From the NCBI GenBank assembly GCA_035235625.1, contig CP141141.1, positions 43,237,719 through 43,301,718 on the forward strand: DNA of 64,000 nt, read 5' to 3'. A program made the translations under genes and the position numbers. Positions 1 to 11,800 of this stretch are shown here, in pieces (position 1 is the first letter of the stretch; every line of letters starts with the position of its first letter). This DNA is from Saururus chinensis. Lineage: Eukaryota; Streptophyta; Magnoliopsida; Piperales; Saururaceae. The notes under the pieces are model-generated. The model searched no databases, was not told the DNA's origin, and saw only the letters and a list, made by a program, of their open reading frames with translations.

Positions 1-599
1 TTAGAGAATGAGTTTTTGAAATTAACTTCATATCCAAAAAAAAAATTACTTTGACTAATGTGCTTCATGTTCCTGACATAAGGAAGAATTTAGCCTCCAC
101 AAACATTTTATAGAAGAAAGATTTTAAAACTGTACTTGAATTAGACAAATTTGTGTTGTCCCGAATGAGGCTTTGTGTCAATGATGAAATCAATAGCCTT
201 TTCTTATGTTGTAGAATCATGTGATTTGTGGCATGAAAGATTGGGTTATATAATTTTTTGATATTTGCAAAATATGGAAAAATTAGATTTGATTTCATTT
301 CATAAGTTTTCAAAAGCAGAAATATTATGGGGATTATTCAGTCATCCTTTAAGGGATAGACGGATGCAAGTTAGATGACTAGAGTTTAGGATAACAAATC
401 TCCTTGGGATGAGTTGTTACCCTAGGAGGTGAGCTATAACTTGGGCTTCCAAGAAACAAACTATTATCTTTCATTTAACTAGGGAATTTGAGTTCATTGC
501 CTTAGCTGCAATAGGCAAATAAGCTAATGGGCATCAAGTTGTGGCTTAGTCTACTGCTGCTTATAACTATCAATTGTGATATTGAGGCTACCGTAGCAT
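1..599 (+). mobile_element. Decayed Ty1/Copia polyprotein, 5' part
   Basis: Plus-strand translation shows two separated Copia blocks. Around 50-270 there is a GAG-pre-integrase-like stretch (LTNVLHVPDIRKNLAS, then CDLWHERLGY). Around 430-599 there is the start of the RNase H domain (ITWASKKQTIIFH, then EFEFIALAAIGK). The integrase core and reverse transcriptase that normally lie between them are missing, and stops and frameshifts are present, so this is an internally deleted, dead copy. The RNase H frame breaks off at 599 and resumes after 2,980. Assignment to Copia rests on the order and wording of these motifs. Confidence 0.8.
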
Positions 600-2980
600 T
601 GTAACACCTGAGAATTTTCTAAGTTCCCTATACTTTACCACGTGGATATAAGTGAGTTTAACCCTTAGACCTTCTTGGTATAAAAACTTCCTTTGTACAT
701 AGAGTTTGTATATAAAACTTTATTATTAAATAGTAGATGTAAAGAGCTTCATAGAACTATAGATGTAACATCCAGAAAGTTTAAGAGTATATGAAAAATA
801 GTGAATTTAACCTTTAAGCATTCGTAATGGAATAACTTATCATGTGATTTGAATTTCAGTGTGAAAGTTTAGGGATAAAAACTAGACAAATATAGCTTTG
901 AAATTCCTTTAAAATTACATGAATTAAAGTTTGGATGAAGGAGTTATAATTGTCTGAAGTTGGATCTAAGGTGTTGTCAGCGACTTATAGATGCTTGCCG
1001 ATCTAACTCTTGGACCTTCTTAATGGTATAAATTATGCTACAAATGGAGTTTCAATCTAAAATGTTGGGTCTTATAGTATACATAAATATCTTCATAAGG
1101 CCACCAAGAATGCATTAATCGGATTTTTATGAAGAAGTTATAGCTGCCCGAAGTTGGGACTTGGTACTGTGTGTAGTTACTATCGGTAGCCATAGACTTG
1201 TTGTTGGTTGCCGATGGTTTTGGTCATTTTTGCAATTTTGCTAAAAATCACCAAGTTTGATAGTTTTACACCAAAATTTTGTCCCATATCCATTATAAGT
1301 GACTTTTGATGCCCTTGTTATCATAATTTTGTTTTGAAGTGAATGTATGTAATGATTCATGATTCTATTTTGGTATGAAAGCATGTAGAGTATGATTTTT
1401 GATATTTTCATCATGAATATACTTGATACACGTTTATCACACTTTTTACTAATCATGTGAGCATATAATCATCATTAGTCATTGTGGGAAGGGTGTGTGT
1501 AGAAAGGTTTCTATTATAACATGATTTGAAGTTATTTTGGAGAATTGGGAACAATTTCTTTTGTCTCTTCCCAATCATTGACACGATTATCGATGTGTCA
1601 ATGATGTCATCATTTAAAGGGTGAGTAATAACAATACAAACATAACACATCGACGTGTCGGTGTGCAACCAATCAACTATCGGCAGTGAGGTCGATGCAT
1701 TAGTATGGTATAGATGAGGTTGGTTGATCCATGTCAATCTATTGTCGGTGAGGGTTTGACATATCGATGGTTATAATGGGCATCAGTAATATTACTGATA
1801 GAGTTACTGAGTCTACCAACAGTAAGTCGGTAATGGGTATTTTTTAGCATGAGTTGTTATATGATATAAGTATTATTACGAAATATAATGTTATTAAATT
1901 TTATGCATAAGAGTGCATGCGTATGTGATGATATGATTATTTATGTATAGGTATATATGTACCCTTTTGTGTGCAAGAATCCCCATATTGGATCGCACCT
2001 TAGACTATTGGAAAATAACACATAAGGTTGGAGATTCCTAGTGTTATGTTGATTCCTCAAGTGAGTTATTTAACTACATAGAACGAAAGGGTTTCCCTAA
2101 AGAAAGAAGTAATGTTGAGCCGCTCTACTGGTCTGGTAGTTAGAATCAAATGGATTAGAGCATTAAAAGATGACTAGTCATGCTTAATATAACATAGGAA
2201 GTTTCGATAATCATGGTAGTTGAGATCTTGACCACTTGGATCAATGTCCTTTGCAATCCATAGCTCCATGACATGGATGGAGCAAGAAGACTTTAAAAGA
2301 ATTGAGGTCGGATTGTGAGTAGTTCATGGTCTAGTGAGGCGTAGTTGAATTCCTGGACATGGCTACCGTGCTATAGAGAACCTTTTGTGACATACACTTA
2401 AGGACCAAGTGACTCGTAAATGAGGTCATGGTAACATAATGTTTATGTTCTTGTGCTTTTGAGTATGCTTATATATGTTATGGTTTATTTCTATTCTTAT
2501 GCCTCACTTGATGTACTTCATGAAATAATGATCATGGTATACTTATATGATGTTATTGAATTATGGATATGTTGTCATTACTTTGCTCTTGTTTAGCCAT
2601 CCTAATGGGTATATTTGTATACTCAACATTTGTATGATGCAGGTTCTTTGTAGGCTTAATGTTACTTTAGGACTCTCGATGTGTAGCAAAGATAATGTTG
2701 CTAGGCCACTTAGCATGTTTAACGTTTTCTTACTTTAAAGCACGTGAGTGTCAATCTGTTTAGATTTGTGCATATCATGATATTCAGACATGTACTCGGG
2801 CAACCCTGTTTAATTTAAGGTGTGATTTGACTTATATTATTATTGTGCTCTAATTTTATATTCGTATGTTCAAAAAAGAAGTTAGTTGCGCCCTGAGATA
2901 TCTTCACTAATTTTGACAAAAAATTCATTTCCGCTTATTAATTTATAAAAAAATAAGTTTAAAAATATCGGGGCATGACA
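600..2980. mobile_element. Solo-LTR-like insertion inside the Copia relic (2.4 kb)
   Basis: The block begins TGTAACACC and ends GGGGCATGACA, which are typical ends of a plant Ty3-type LTR. It interrupts the Copia RNase H reading frame. No coding sequence is visible inside, so a solo LTR is the simplest reading. The five bases on the two sides (AGCAT and AGTAC) are not identical, so the target-site duplication is decayed or the ends are slightly misplaced. Strand is not determined. Confidence 0.6.
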
Positions 2981-3230
2981 AGTACAAGCATATAGTAGTG
3001 TATATAACGACAAGTTTTGACACATTAGTTTTAGATATGAGTATGTGAGACAGTTAATACAAGATGGTATTGGTACACTAGCTTGTGTGAAGTTAAGTAA
3101 AAACTTGGTTGATCCTCTTACTAGGGGTCTACCATGGGACATAGTGAGAGTGACAACTTTCGAGATAGGGTTGAAACTCTCGTTGAGTTTAGTCAATAGC
3201 GATGGTAAGCCAACCAAACTCTAATTTACC
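2981..3230 (+). mobile_element. Decayed Ty1/Copia polyprotein, RNase H C-terminus
   Basis: The plus-strand reading includes HISFRYEYVRQLIQDGIG and KLSKNLVDPLTRGLPWD. This is the conserved end of a Copia RNase H domain, and it continues the frame broken at 599. A stop follows shortly after. The next kilobase (about 3,240-4,390) would be where the element's 3' LTR lies. It is AT-rich, carries repeated GATCGATC-type motifs and has no gene, but I could not find its ends. Confidence 0.75.
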
Positions 3231-4395
3231 ATTAGTGAAAGGTTTAATGGGTAAGAACAAGTTGTTGTTTTGATTGAAATACTAGCACGTGAGCTCCATG
3301 TATGTGTTTGCTAATTGTGTGAACTCATTTAAGGAATTCTTTGTAAATGTCATTTGTGAAGGTTGAGTTTTAAGCTCTTAATGAGGTTCAAGTTATCTAT
3401 TTGAGTGATAGAGACATAGGAGAACTCACCTATGAGGACATAAAAGTGGTGCCACTACTTATGGAAGGAAAGAGTTCACTTCATAGAGTGTTTCCAAGAA
3501 CTAGGACAACACATGGCCATATAACTACTAAACATTTAATTTCATTCTTCTCATAGAGGTGTGATGTTTTGTTGTATGCAGAGTAACCGATTTTGTATCT
3601 AGATTAGGTGGTTCATTACTAGCGATACAACCAAAAACGTTTACTTAGCTTTGTAATTCTTATACTAATTGGAGGTTCAATTCAAAAGAAACCTTGTATT
3701 AAGTGAAATGACATTGAAATTGTTGGTTGGTTTTGTGCTTATTTTTTATCATAAAAAATATGGGATTATTATGTCTTTATCTTAAAAAGTAACAAGTGAT
3801 CGATCTACAGTGTGAACCTATTGATCTCTTGGTCATTCGATTTCTTAGTTTTTTATAGTAAATTGGATGATTGATCACTCATGTAGTGTGATTAATTATT
3901 CAACTTATTGTGATGACATTTTTTTAAACTAATTAATCACTGTGTAAGGGTGATCGATCGTTAAAGTTATTGTGACTTTGTTTTTAAAACCGAAGCGATT
4001 GATTGTTTTACGTAATTTAACGGTTAAAAATGTCTCTTTGGGAAGAGTTTTGGTGTTTATTCCTAAGGGATGTCTTTTCTACAAGGTTTTACGTTGATAT
4101 ACAATGTGTGTATATTTTGTAATTATATTTTTGTGTATTTCCTCAAAATTAGAACTAGTCAACTCTTCCACAAAAGCTTCAAAGGGAGAACAAGGGATTC
4201 TTTACTTTTGGTAAGTGAAGATCCTATAAGGCACTGACTATCCTGGAAGGAAAGTTTTTTTTAAGAACCCCACAACAATTTAGTTTACCAAAGGGTGTAA
4301 ATATTTCTTTAAGGAAAATTATATTTTACGCGATTCAAAACCGTATTTTGTGTATTCTACTTGCAAATTCAGATTGTTCAAGAGTAATGTGTCTA
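3231..4395. other. Non-coding AT-rich tract, possible Copia 3' LTR remnant
   Basis: No convincing reading frame is present on either strand. Its position directly after the RNase H end suggests remnant LTR. There is no second copy in the window to compare, so this is inference. Confidence 0.3.
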
Positions 4396-4399
4396 AACA

Positions 4400-4823
4400 T
4401 TGTCAGCCCTCCTACTCAACTTTCACATCCTCCCTTATAAGGAGCACCTAAGGGCCGTTCATCCATGAGATCAACGACGCACATGCTAGTGCACGTTAGC
4501 ATCAATGCACATTCATTGACACTAATATGCACTAGCATGTGTGCCATCGATCTTAAAATTAAATGGCTAAGGCATTCCTTACGTTGGGCTCATGGTGAGT
4601 AGGAAGAATGAAAATTTCTTCCCCTTATGAGATGGGGTTCATGGGAAAAGTTTTGTATGTTCCCTCTAACAATGAGCCCATCATAAGCTACACATAGGAA
4701 CCATTGATATTTAAGATCAACGGTGCACATGCTAGTGTGTGCTCCATCGATCTCATAGATGTACGTCTCCCATGCTTAGCTTACGTCAGGCTCATTGTTA
4801 GTGAGGAGTAGAAAAACTCTTCC
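4400..4823. repeat. Two adjacent MULE-type MITEs
   Basis: Two members of the window's most frequent MITE family lie side by side, about 4,400-4,622 and 4,644-4,823. The second has clear inverted ends of about 35 bp: it opens GGAAAAGTTTTGTATGTTCC and closes with a matching inverted copy ending CTCTTCC at 4,823. Both share the family core, a near-palindrome built on variants of GCACATGCTAGTG and CACTAGCATGTGC. The left end of the first copy is approximate. Confidence 0.6.
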
Positions 4824-4849
4824 GTGTTGGATAAAAACTAAAAAATACT

Positions 4850-5460
4850 TTCCATGTGCATTGTGCACTCGTGTAAAAAAAATTCTTATGTGCAGTAGTT
4901 TTTTTCTTTCTCTTTTTGGTAAAAGGGAAGTTGTTGTATAAATTAATTCCCATGTGTGGGCCTAGCTTGGCCGGATTTCCTTCCCTCCTTTCCCTCTAGG
5001 CCTCTCTCCCCTTTCCCAACCATGCTCCTGCTTCCCCTCTCTCCCTTCTGCCATGCCTTGATCACCTTTTCCCTTCCTTTTCTCCTCCATCTTCCCTATT
5101 TGGTGTAAGGTCCCACCTCCTCTTCCCATCCTCCCACTCATTCACTTCTTCTTGATTATAAATACCCATGGGGTTGTCCTCATCCCTAGCCCTTCTTTCC
5201 CTTTTGCTTGTCTTTTGGCTTGCTGTATGTAGGTCCTCGCAGCTTATTCAGAAAGTATGGGTGGTGCCCAAGTAAGTGACTTTGTTGTGCTTCAGATTCA
5301 GCTTTTGTGTAGGCCTCGGGTTCCCCTTCATGGGTATTTGAGTAGAGGTCCTCGCCTGGATCTATGTGTGCCCCCCTCCTTGCCTTGCTCGAATAGGTGG
5401 AGGTATGTTGTCTCAGTGGCCTCCCCTCTTCACAGTGAAGGGTAGTTGGGCTCACTTCAC
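4850..5460 (+). other. CT-rich tract with TATA-like motif
   Basis: This is a pyrimidine-rich plus-strand tract with a good TATA-like sequence (TATAAATACCC near 5,158), followed by short open frames without recognisable domains. It could be an LTR promoter or an old gene 5' region. I see no supportable coding gene. Confidence 0.25.
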
Positions 5461-5461
5461 C

Positions 5462-5667
5462 CAAAGCATTTTTAATGTTCTCACTCAGTCACAATGAGCT
5501 CAGCATAAGCGTAAGGAATGCATGAGAATCCTTGATATTTGAGATCAAGGATGCATATGTTAGTGTATGTGATGCTAACATGTATACAGTTGATCTCATA
5601 GATAAAGAGCTTTCATGCCTTCATTATACTGGGCGCATTGTGAGTATATAAAAGAAAATGATATTTT
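5462..5667. repeat. MULE-type MITE (same family)
   Basis: The left end has AAAGCATTTTTAATGTTCTC. The middle carries the shared core (ATATGTTAGTGTATGTGATG, then the inverted arm). The right end is a degraded inverted copy of the left. No clean target-site duplication was found. Confidence 0.55.
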
Positions 5668-6026
5668 CACATCAAAAGTACAGATCAAATATTCATACAT
5701 GAATTTTGATTGGCCTAAATAACTGAACCCACATAAACTTTGTATAGGGCCCACTTGTGACATCCAATCAAAATACTTGTGTGAATTTTTGTTGTGGGAA
5801 TATTACTATCCAATATAAAATACTTCCCACTTTGCCTGGTGGTAGTTTGTGGAGTCACTTTGGATGTTTTCTATCAGTATTTGGCATAGACTTTAAATAC
5901 ATCCTTTGTAAATTACTTTCGAGGGTGTTAGTTGTCGCATATTTTATATTACAATTCGCCAATTTTAAAATATCCCATTAGTCATTTGGAATTTCATAGG
6001 CGCATTTTAAATGTGGTGTTAATCAT

Positions 6027-6640
6027 TTGGGATTTCACACGCACATTTTAGAATGTGGCTTTAGTCTGAGTAGTGATTTTAAAACCCTTACATCTAGAAT
6101 GCAGGACGACCACCAATTTGTACGTGGTACGTCCTTCGTAATTGGAAATGCAAAGTCGAAAGGGGTGAAGCCAGGAGACGCTCCTCCTTCCTGCGTTCGT
6201 CCATCTCCACCAGCATCTTCTCCTTCCTCCAGTGTGTCCATCTCCGACAGTGGCTTCTCCTTCCCTCCATCTCTACAGCTACTTGCTCTCTTTCCCAACT
6301 CTTTCTGCTTCCTCCCCTCTCGCACGACCATCTTGTTTTCCCTCTTCTCTTCTCATTCTCACTTCCATCTCGTCTCATTTTCCCTCTTTCCCCGCTGGGC
6401 ACCGAATCTAGCTAGCCTGCAGCGGCGGACTGGCCTCTGGTGACCAGCCATGGCCATGCAGGCCACCCGCGGCCAGAACTTACCACTTTCATGGTCGCCG
6501 GTGCAGACAACTTCTACCAGTGGCTTTTGACTACTCATCTCCCCCGGCTCCCAGAAGACCGCCTCTGCGTCCAGTCTGTCCTGCAATGGCGAATGTGAGA
6601 AAGCCACAAAACAGAGTCATTTCGACCCCTCCAAGCGGAA
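6027..6640. other. CT/GC-rich tract upstream of the deaminase relic
   Basis: This pyrimidine-rich stretch has overlapping open frames on both strands, all Ser/Pro- or Arg/Glu-rich low-complexity products. Its composition resembles a gene's 5' UTR or first exon. Its position before the dCMP deaminase exons suggests it may be the decayed promoter and first exon of that gene. No dCMP deaminase N-terminus could be read, so this is inference. Confidence 0.25.
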
Positions 6641-6984
6641 AAGAGTAATGAATCAGCTTATCTACACTTACCATTCTCCTTTCCTTTGTACTTCATTCCC
6701 CATTTGATTTGATATCATGCCCGCACTTTTGCTAATCCAAGGCCTCCCGATCTCTCTCTCTCACTTTGACTGGTCGAACTTTTGAACGTATTTGTACAAA
6801 CTTCGCAACACCTGTCGTGCATTGTTGTACACTTCCATAGGTGAAACATAATAAGGCAGCTTGCATTGGTAGTACAACACTTTCGTATGAATTTGATTTT
6901 ATATTCTCAATTAATTTTGACAAAAAAAAGGTCTTTTTAAATCTCACCGGAAACCATGTTTTTGCTGGAAACATCTTCTTATAG

Positions 6985-7574
6985 ATATTTGACATGGGAT
7001 GATTACTTTATGGCCATTGCATTTCTATCTGTTGAACGTTCCAAGGATCCCAATAGGCAAGTATCTCTTGTGATTGCTTAATTTTATCACATTCTAGAGT
7101 CGGTGTTGTTTTTTAGCAGTGACAGTGTTTGACTGCATTGTCTACTGTACTATTAAATTGATTTACGCTCGGTTATGTTATCCACTTCAGTAGGGTTTGC
7201 TTACTTTCAATACTTCTATATTAATAGGTTGGGGCATGCTTGGTCAGTGAAAATGGTATAATACTTGGTGAGGTTTTTACCCGTACTGTAATGTCCTAAT
7301 ATGTGTACATTTTTTAAAGATGCTTAATTTTTTCTCTTACTCCTGTGCCAACTTAGCCATTGCAATTTTTTCTTTTATTCTTGCCTTTGTACTACGCATT
7401 GGCTTTAATGGATTGATTTCCAAGAGGCTGCTAAGATAACAAGCTTCCTTGGGCAAAGGTTAGTTGGGAAGATTTCTTACTGCTTTTGTTCCTCTGCTGT
7501 TTGTTTCTAATTCATAATTTATCTACTGTACTTCAGAAATCTAAAACCGGAAATCCATCGGAGACAAAGTACAC
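6985..7574 (+). pseudogene. dCMP deaminase (deoxycytidylate deaminase) pseudogene, partial
   Basis: Four exon-like pieces in order encode part of a plant dCMP deaminase, the enzyme that makes dUMP for dTMP synthesis. Piece 6,985-7,060 reads [20 protein letters not shown] and then DPNRQ before a GT donor. Piece 7,228-7,267 reads VGACLVSENGIIL between AG and GT. Piece 7,396-7,458 should read GIGYNGFPRGCSDDKLPWAK. Piece 7,537-7,574 reads KSKTGNPSETKY before GTAAGT. The third piece is damaged. Its acceptor is AC instead of AG, it has a 4-bp insertion after the Asn-Gly codons, and the Ser codon after the Gly-Cys has become TAA. The exons carrying the zinc-binding HAE and PCxxC motifs are not visible downstream, where a repeat occurs at 7,808. 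The family call rests on the ordered motif match. Confidence 0.8.
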
Positions 7575-7807
7575 GTAAGTCCTGCATCCCCTGCCATTTC
7601 TTTGACTGACATATTGCTTATGGTATTTCCTTTAATTTAGTTGATTATTATTGTCATAAAGCTGGATACCATTTTTTTTTCTTCTAAAGCTAGCATCAAT
7701 TCTTACACAGAACTTATTTGCTGAAGATCGAATTTATGTTGGTAATATTCTACTTTTTGATGCAAGGCAATTGAAAATGGATGACAAATTTAAGTAGCCA
7801 TTTCAAT

Positions 7808-7945
7808 CATGTATTTTGTTATGAGTCCTGAAAACCTTTGCATTTTGAAATTTAGGCTCTAAAATGCAGGATTTTGGTTTGCATTTTGAAATTGAAGTTT
7901 TGAAATACAACAATCTAAAATACAGAACTGTTGTGTTTATGGGAT
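7808..7945. repeat. Short interspersed repeat shared with the Harbinger left flank
   Basis: The reverse complement of this block closely matches 58,771-58,918. Both contain TTCTGTATTTTAGATT, then TTTCAAAATG, AAAATCCTG and ACAAAATACA-like segments in the same order. It is probably a non-autonomous element or MITE; which superfamily is uncertain. Confidence 0.5.
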
Positions 7946-8867
7946 ATGCTTTGTGTTTGTCATGTATCTGCCTCCCGTAGCTGTTTGGGATCTTTGTATA
8001 ACGGGGTCGGTCTATATTTTCTATGTTTACTAGTAATAAACAAATAGTTCATAAAACAAGTTTTCATACGCGTATTCCCCTTATTAGATATGTATTACGT
8101 TTTCATGCTCTCATCACCTCGTAGCTTTTAAATAAACAATCAATGCTTAATGCGAATGGTGAGGAAACATACCTAAGAGGAGCAAAGTGGGCCTCATTCA
8201 GATAATTTTGGCCTTTTTTTTAGAAAAGCCTTTTATCAGTTTACTCCCATATACTCCTGCACCTCTTTAAACAATTTTGTATAGTGCTCCAGCCAAATCA
8301 TACTTTTTAATTCAAGAAGTAAAAAGAGAGAGCAGCCTTGTTGTAAGAAACATCACAACCATCAATAGCTGACCTAATTGAAATTGGCTCATCCAACCCA
8401 GACCGAAAAATTGAACATGATTAGCTAAAATGGTGGCATTACATAATTCATCTGGAGCATGCACCTCCTGAATCTGGAATAACTTTGGCGATCCAGGAAC
8501 TCAAATAAATGTTTTTTGTCCCCAGCAGCGGACAAGAGATAATTCTATTCAGGATGGTTGGCCTTCGACGTTAATGAATGATACATCTACACATGATTTC
8601 CCTGCATTTTATACGTTAAAGCGGTACAAAGTGTAACTCTTCTCCCTATATTTCCCCCACCTTTTCTGTCCCAAGCCCGGTACAAACCTCTGCGAAGAAA
8701 GAAAAGAGTAGCTTTGTACAACCATTTTTTTCCCAGTTCTCCCCAAGACTGATGAAGTAGCCCTTGGCTCCAGCAAGAAGCAAAATTGTTCATCCATTCA
8801 TCCTTCACTTCCATGACAATAAGAGATAATAGTAAAGCTATATTATGGCTCTAACTGCCTCCTAGTC
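7946..8867. other. Non-coding interval; THO5 3' UTR/downstream
   Basis: No gene is visible. The part nearest 8,867 presumably holds the THO5 3' UTR, since that gene ends at 8,868 on the minus strand. The open frames around 8,587-8,814 have no recognisable domain. Confidence 0.4.
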
Positions 8868-11800
8868 CTAGTAAGGAAAGCCTGAGGTACATTCCATGTC
8901 TTTCCAGGAAATCATCTTCCTACGATCCCTTCCCCTGAAAGATCTTGCAAGAATCTTTCCACTGACTGGCTTGCACAAGCCCACATCAATCAGAGAATTA
9001 CTCTTCGTTAAGTTGGAAAATGAGGTCAATCCATCCATTTGAAAGTCAAACATCATGGCCAGACATCTTACTTGGTGAGCTAAGATTTGGTTTTCATAAT
9101 CCAAAGGCAGCATCTTCAAGATATGCAAATTGACCTGTCATTGGCGACAGAAGTCACAAATCTATAATAAAAACTAAAGCAGTAAAAAGAATAACAAACC
9201 CACTTCTGCTTCCATGGCTCGAAGTTCATTAAACCATTTGGGCCTGGCCTTCCCATATAAAGTACCATCACCCGAAAAATCTTCTGCCAGACTGGTCAGC
9301 AGGCTCAAACTGAAAAGAGGTGGCCTCAGGGGGTACTCCATGCTGATCTTAATCTGCCAAGGGAAATTATAGACGTGAAAACAATCTGATTTTCAGCATA
9401 ACCAAAAAGAAAAAGGCCGGAAGCTGTATGAACTTTTTTACCTTGGCTTCCAAATTCACCCTTTTCTCATTTACTGTCCTACTCAGAACTAGGCACAATT
9501 CTTTGACAGCATAATCTTCCCAGGATTTGTCTATCATCTCATAGGAATTCATATCTACTTCATGGTCAGCTATCTGGTCTACATCGACAACCTCATCGAG
9601 ATCACTGTCTCCATCCAGAAACATATCTGAATGGTCTTCCAGTTTTGATTTTCCTGTTTTAACAGCATTCATGCTCTTTGATATCAAAGTTAGTTGCCTA
9701 GAAAGTTCAAGATGGGGACCTTTAGCAGAAGGAGATGGTTTAGCATCAGTCATGAGAGCAGGAGCCTGAACAACTGAAGGAAGTTCTCCATCTTCTCTCG
9801 CACTTTCAGATCTCCCATCCACATCAACATCTAGTGAATCAGGAATTCGCACCATTGCAACAACTGAAGCAGGTGGAGAATGATTAAGATGGGTCACACC
9901 TCGTACGCAACTTTGTAAGCTACATAAAACTCTATGAGAGGCCCATGGGATATGTTCATATACCAAAGATGGCCACTTAAGCTTTGTCAAGGAATCAACT
10001 TGCTCCCTGTAGATTAAAAGACAAAAGCCAACCTCTCAAGTTTCAACTATAATAGTAAAACTTGCCAGTCAGAGAATGGTAGTCTTAATGGAATGATAAA
10101 GAAAGAAAAACAGGATATGATGATCCCTCAAATCTATAATCTTTACTTTAGAAACCTATAGTCAGAATCAGATTGGAATTAATTGCGAAACTCTACAAGG
10201 AAAGATAGATTAGCCAGTGGTACATAGTTTCATTGCCCCAGAACTCAGTTCTACCATCTGATCTAAAATTTTACAAAGCTGTGACACATAGAGAAGTGAC
10301 TCACGCAAGAGCCATCTGAGCCTTCTTCCTAGATCGGATTCTCTGCACAACTGTTTGTATACGATTCTGCTGACGATATAGAGAGAGTCCAGAAAGAATT
10401 GAAGCACCACGTTCGGTCTCACTGCTTTGAATACCAGATCCTAAGAAAGGTGAAATCTCAGGTAAGAAATCGATACCAGCAAGATGTTGAGCCCACTTAT
10501 ACGGTCGTAAAATTCTCTTTTCGTCAAAAGAAACAGCATCGCCAACAAAGAGCTTAGCAGTCTGCATCAAGCAATACCGAAGTTACTTTCTTGCAAGTAG
10601 CAGAGCATTAAGCAATACTGACGTTACTTTCTGGCAAGTAGCGATGTTTCCAGAAGAGCTAAGGAAACATCATTACACTTGTGTAGTTCTTTTTTTGTTT
10701 TTATGATGCTTTTAGATTAAATAAATATAGAAAGTTTTCTACAAGCACAGTTTGTGATAATCAGGAAACAATGCAAGCATAATTGACAGCATAAGACTGT
10801 AAAGTTGTACTTTAATGAACTAGACAAGTTAATATTCCCACATCTTATTCGGCTGCAAGTATGGCAGGTATCTAGCCTTTGGCTAATATAGAATTTTCAA
10901 CAACAAAAATAATAAGAATAACAGTAATAAGAATAATAACAACAATAATAATAAAGATAAGATTTCTGCCAACAATCAGTACCTGGTGAGGAAGATCAAC
11001 TCCACTGTCTTCAGGAAAAAGATTACACAAGATGTTTTCCTCAGGTCCATCCTCTGAACCCTCAATCCCAACGCAGACAACATTTAACTTTAATAAATAT
11101 TCAAATCTCAAAGTAACAAGTTTTCCCAGCTTGCTCACATTATTAGTCTTGGTGTCATCATTGCCATTGCCATCATCATCACCATCATTATAAACATGAA
11201 GAATGATATTAAGCGGATGAGATTGATACATCCCTGATTCTGGAAAAGCCTCTTTGTTTGCAGTCTTCTTAGGCCTCTTTCTTCTTCTCTGGCCTTCCTC
11301 TTCATCATCAAGAGGATCCTCATCCAACTTTCCATTCTCTGTATTTGCACTTACACCTAGGACACTATACAAAATTAACTCTAGTGCTTTTGTTCATATA
11401 TTAGTTTACAAATCTATCATATTTAAGTCAACTAATCCTTGCAAGAGAAACTATTTCATGATTACCTCCTTTACCATAATATGGAATTTAAGAGCTATTA
11501 AAATAAATTAAAAAGATCATTCTAGCAGACACTATTCATAGCTACATAGTAATGATTATTAGTAGAAAGCCCATTTAACAGCACTTAAAGCCATTTTCCC
11601 ACATATAAACCAAGAAGGCACTGGGTGAGGAGCTAGTTATTTGACAAGCACATATGATCTTAAAGCATCAGTCAAATACTTATGTGGAAGTTTAATTTAG
11701 ATTAGAAGTCCTTAATTTCTAGCTTTTATAAAAATGATCAATCCCAGTTGGAAGAATTATGCTCAAAGTCCTAGCCAAATTAGGAATTTTTTAGTTCTCA

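Noticed and set aside
6027..6443. 138-codon Ser/Pro-rich protein on the plus strand
   Set aside because: Low-complexity translation of a CT-rich tract with overlapping frames on the opposite strand; no domain or splice support.
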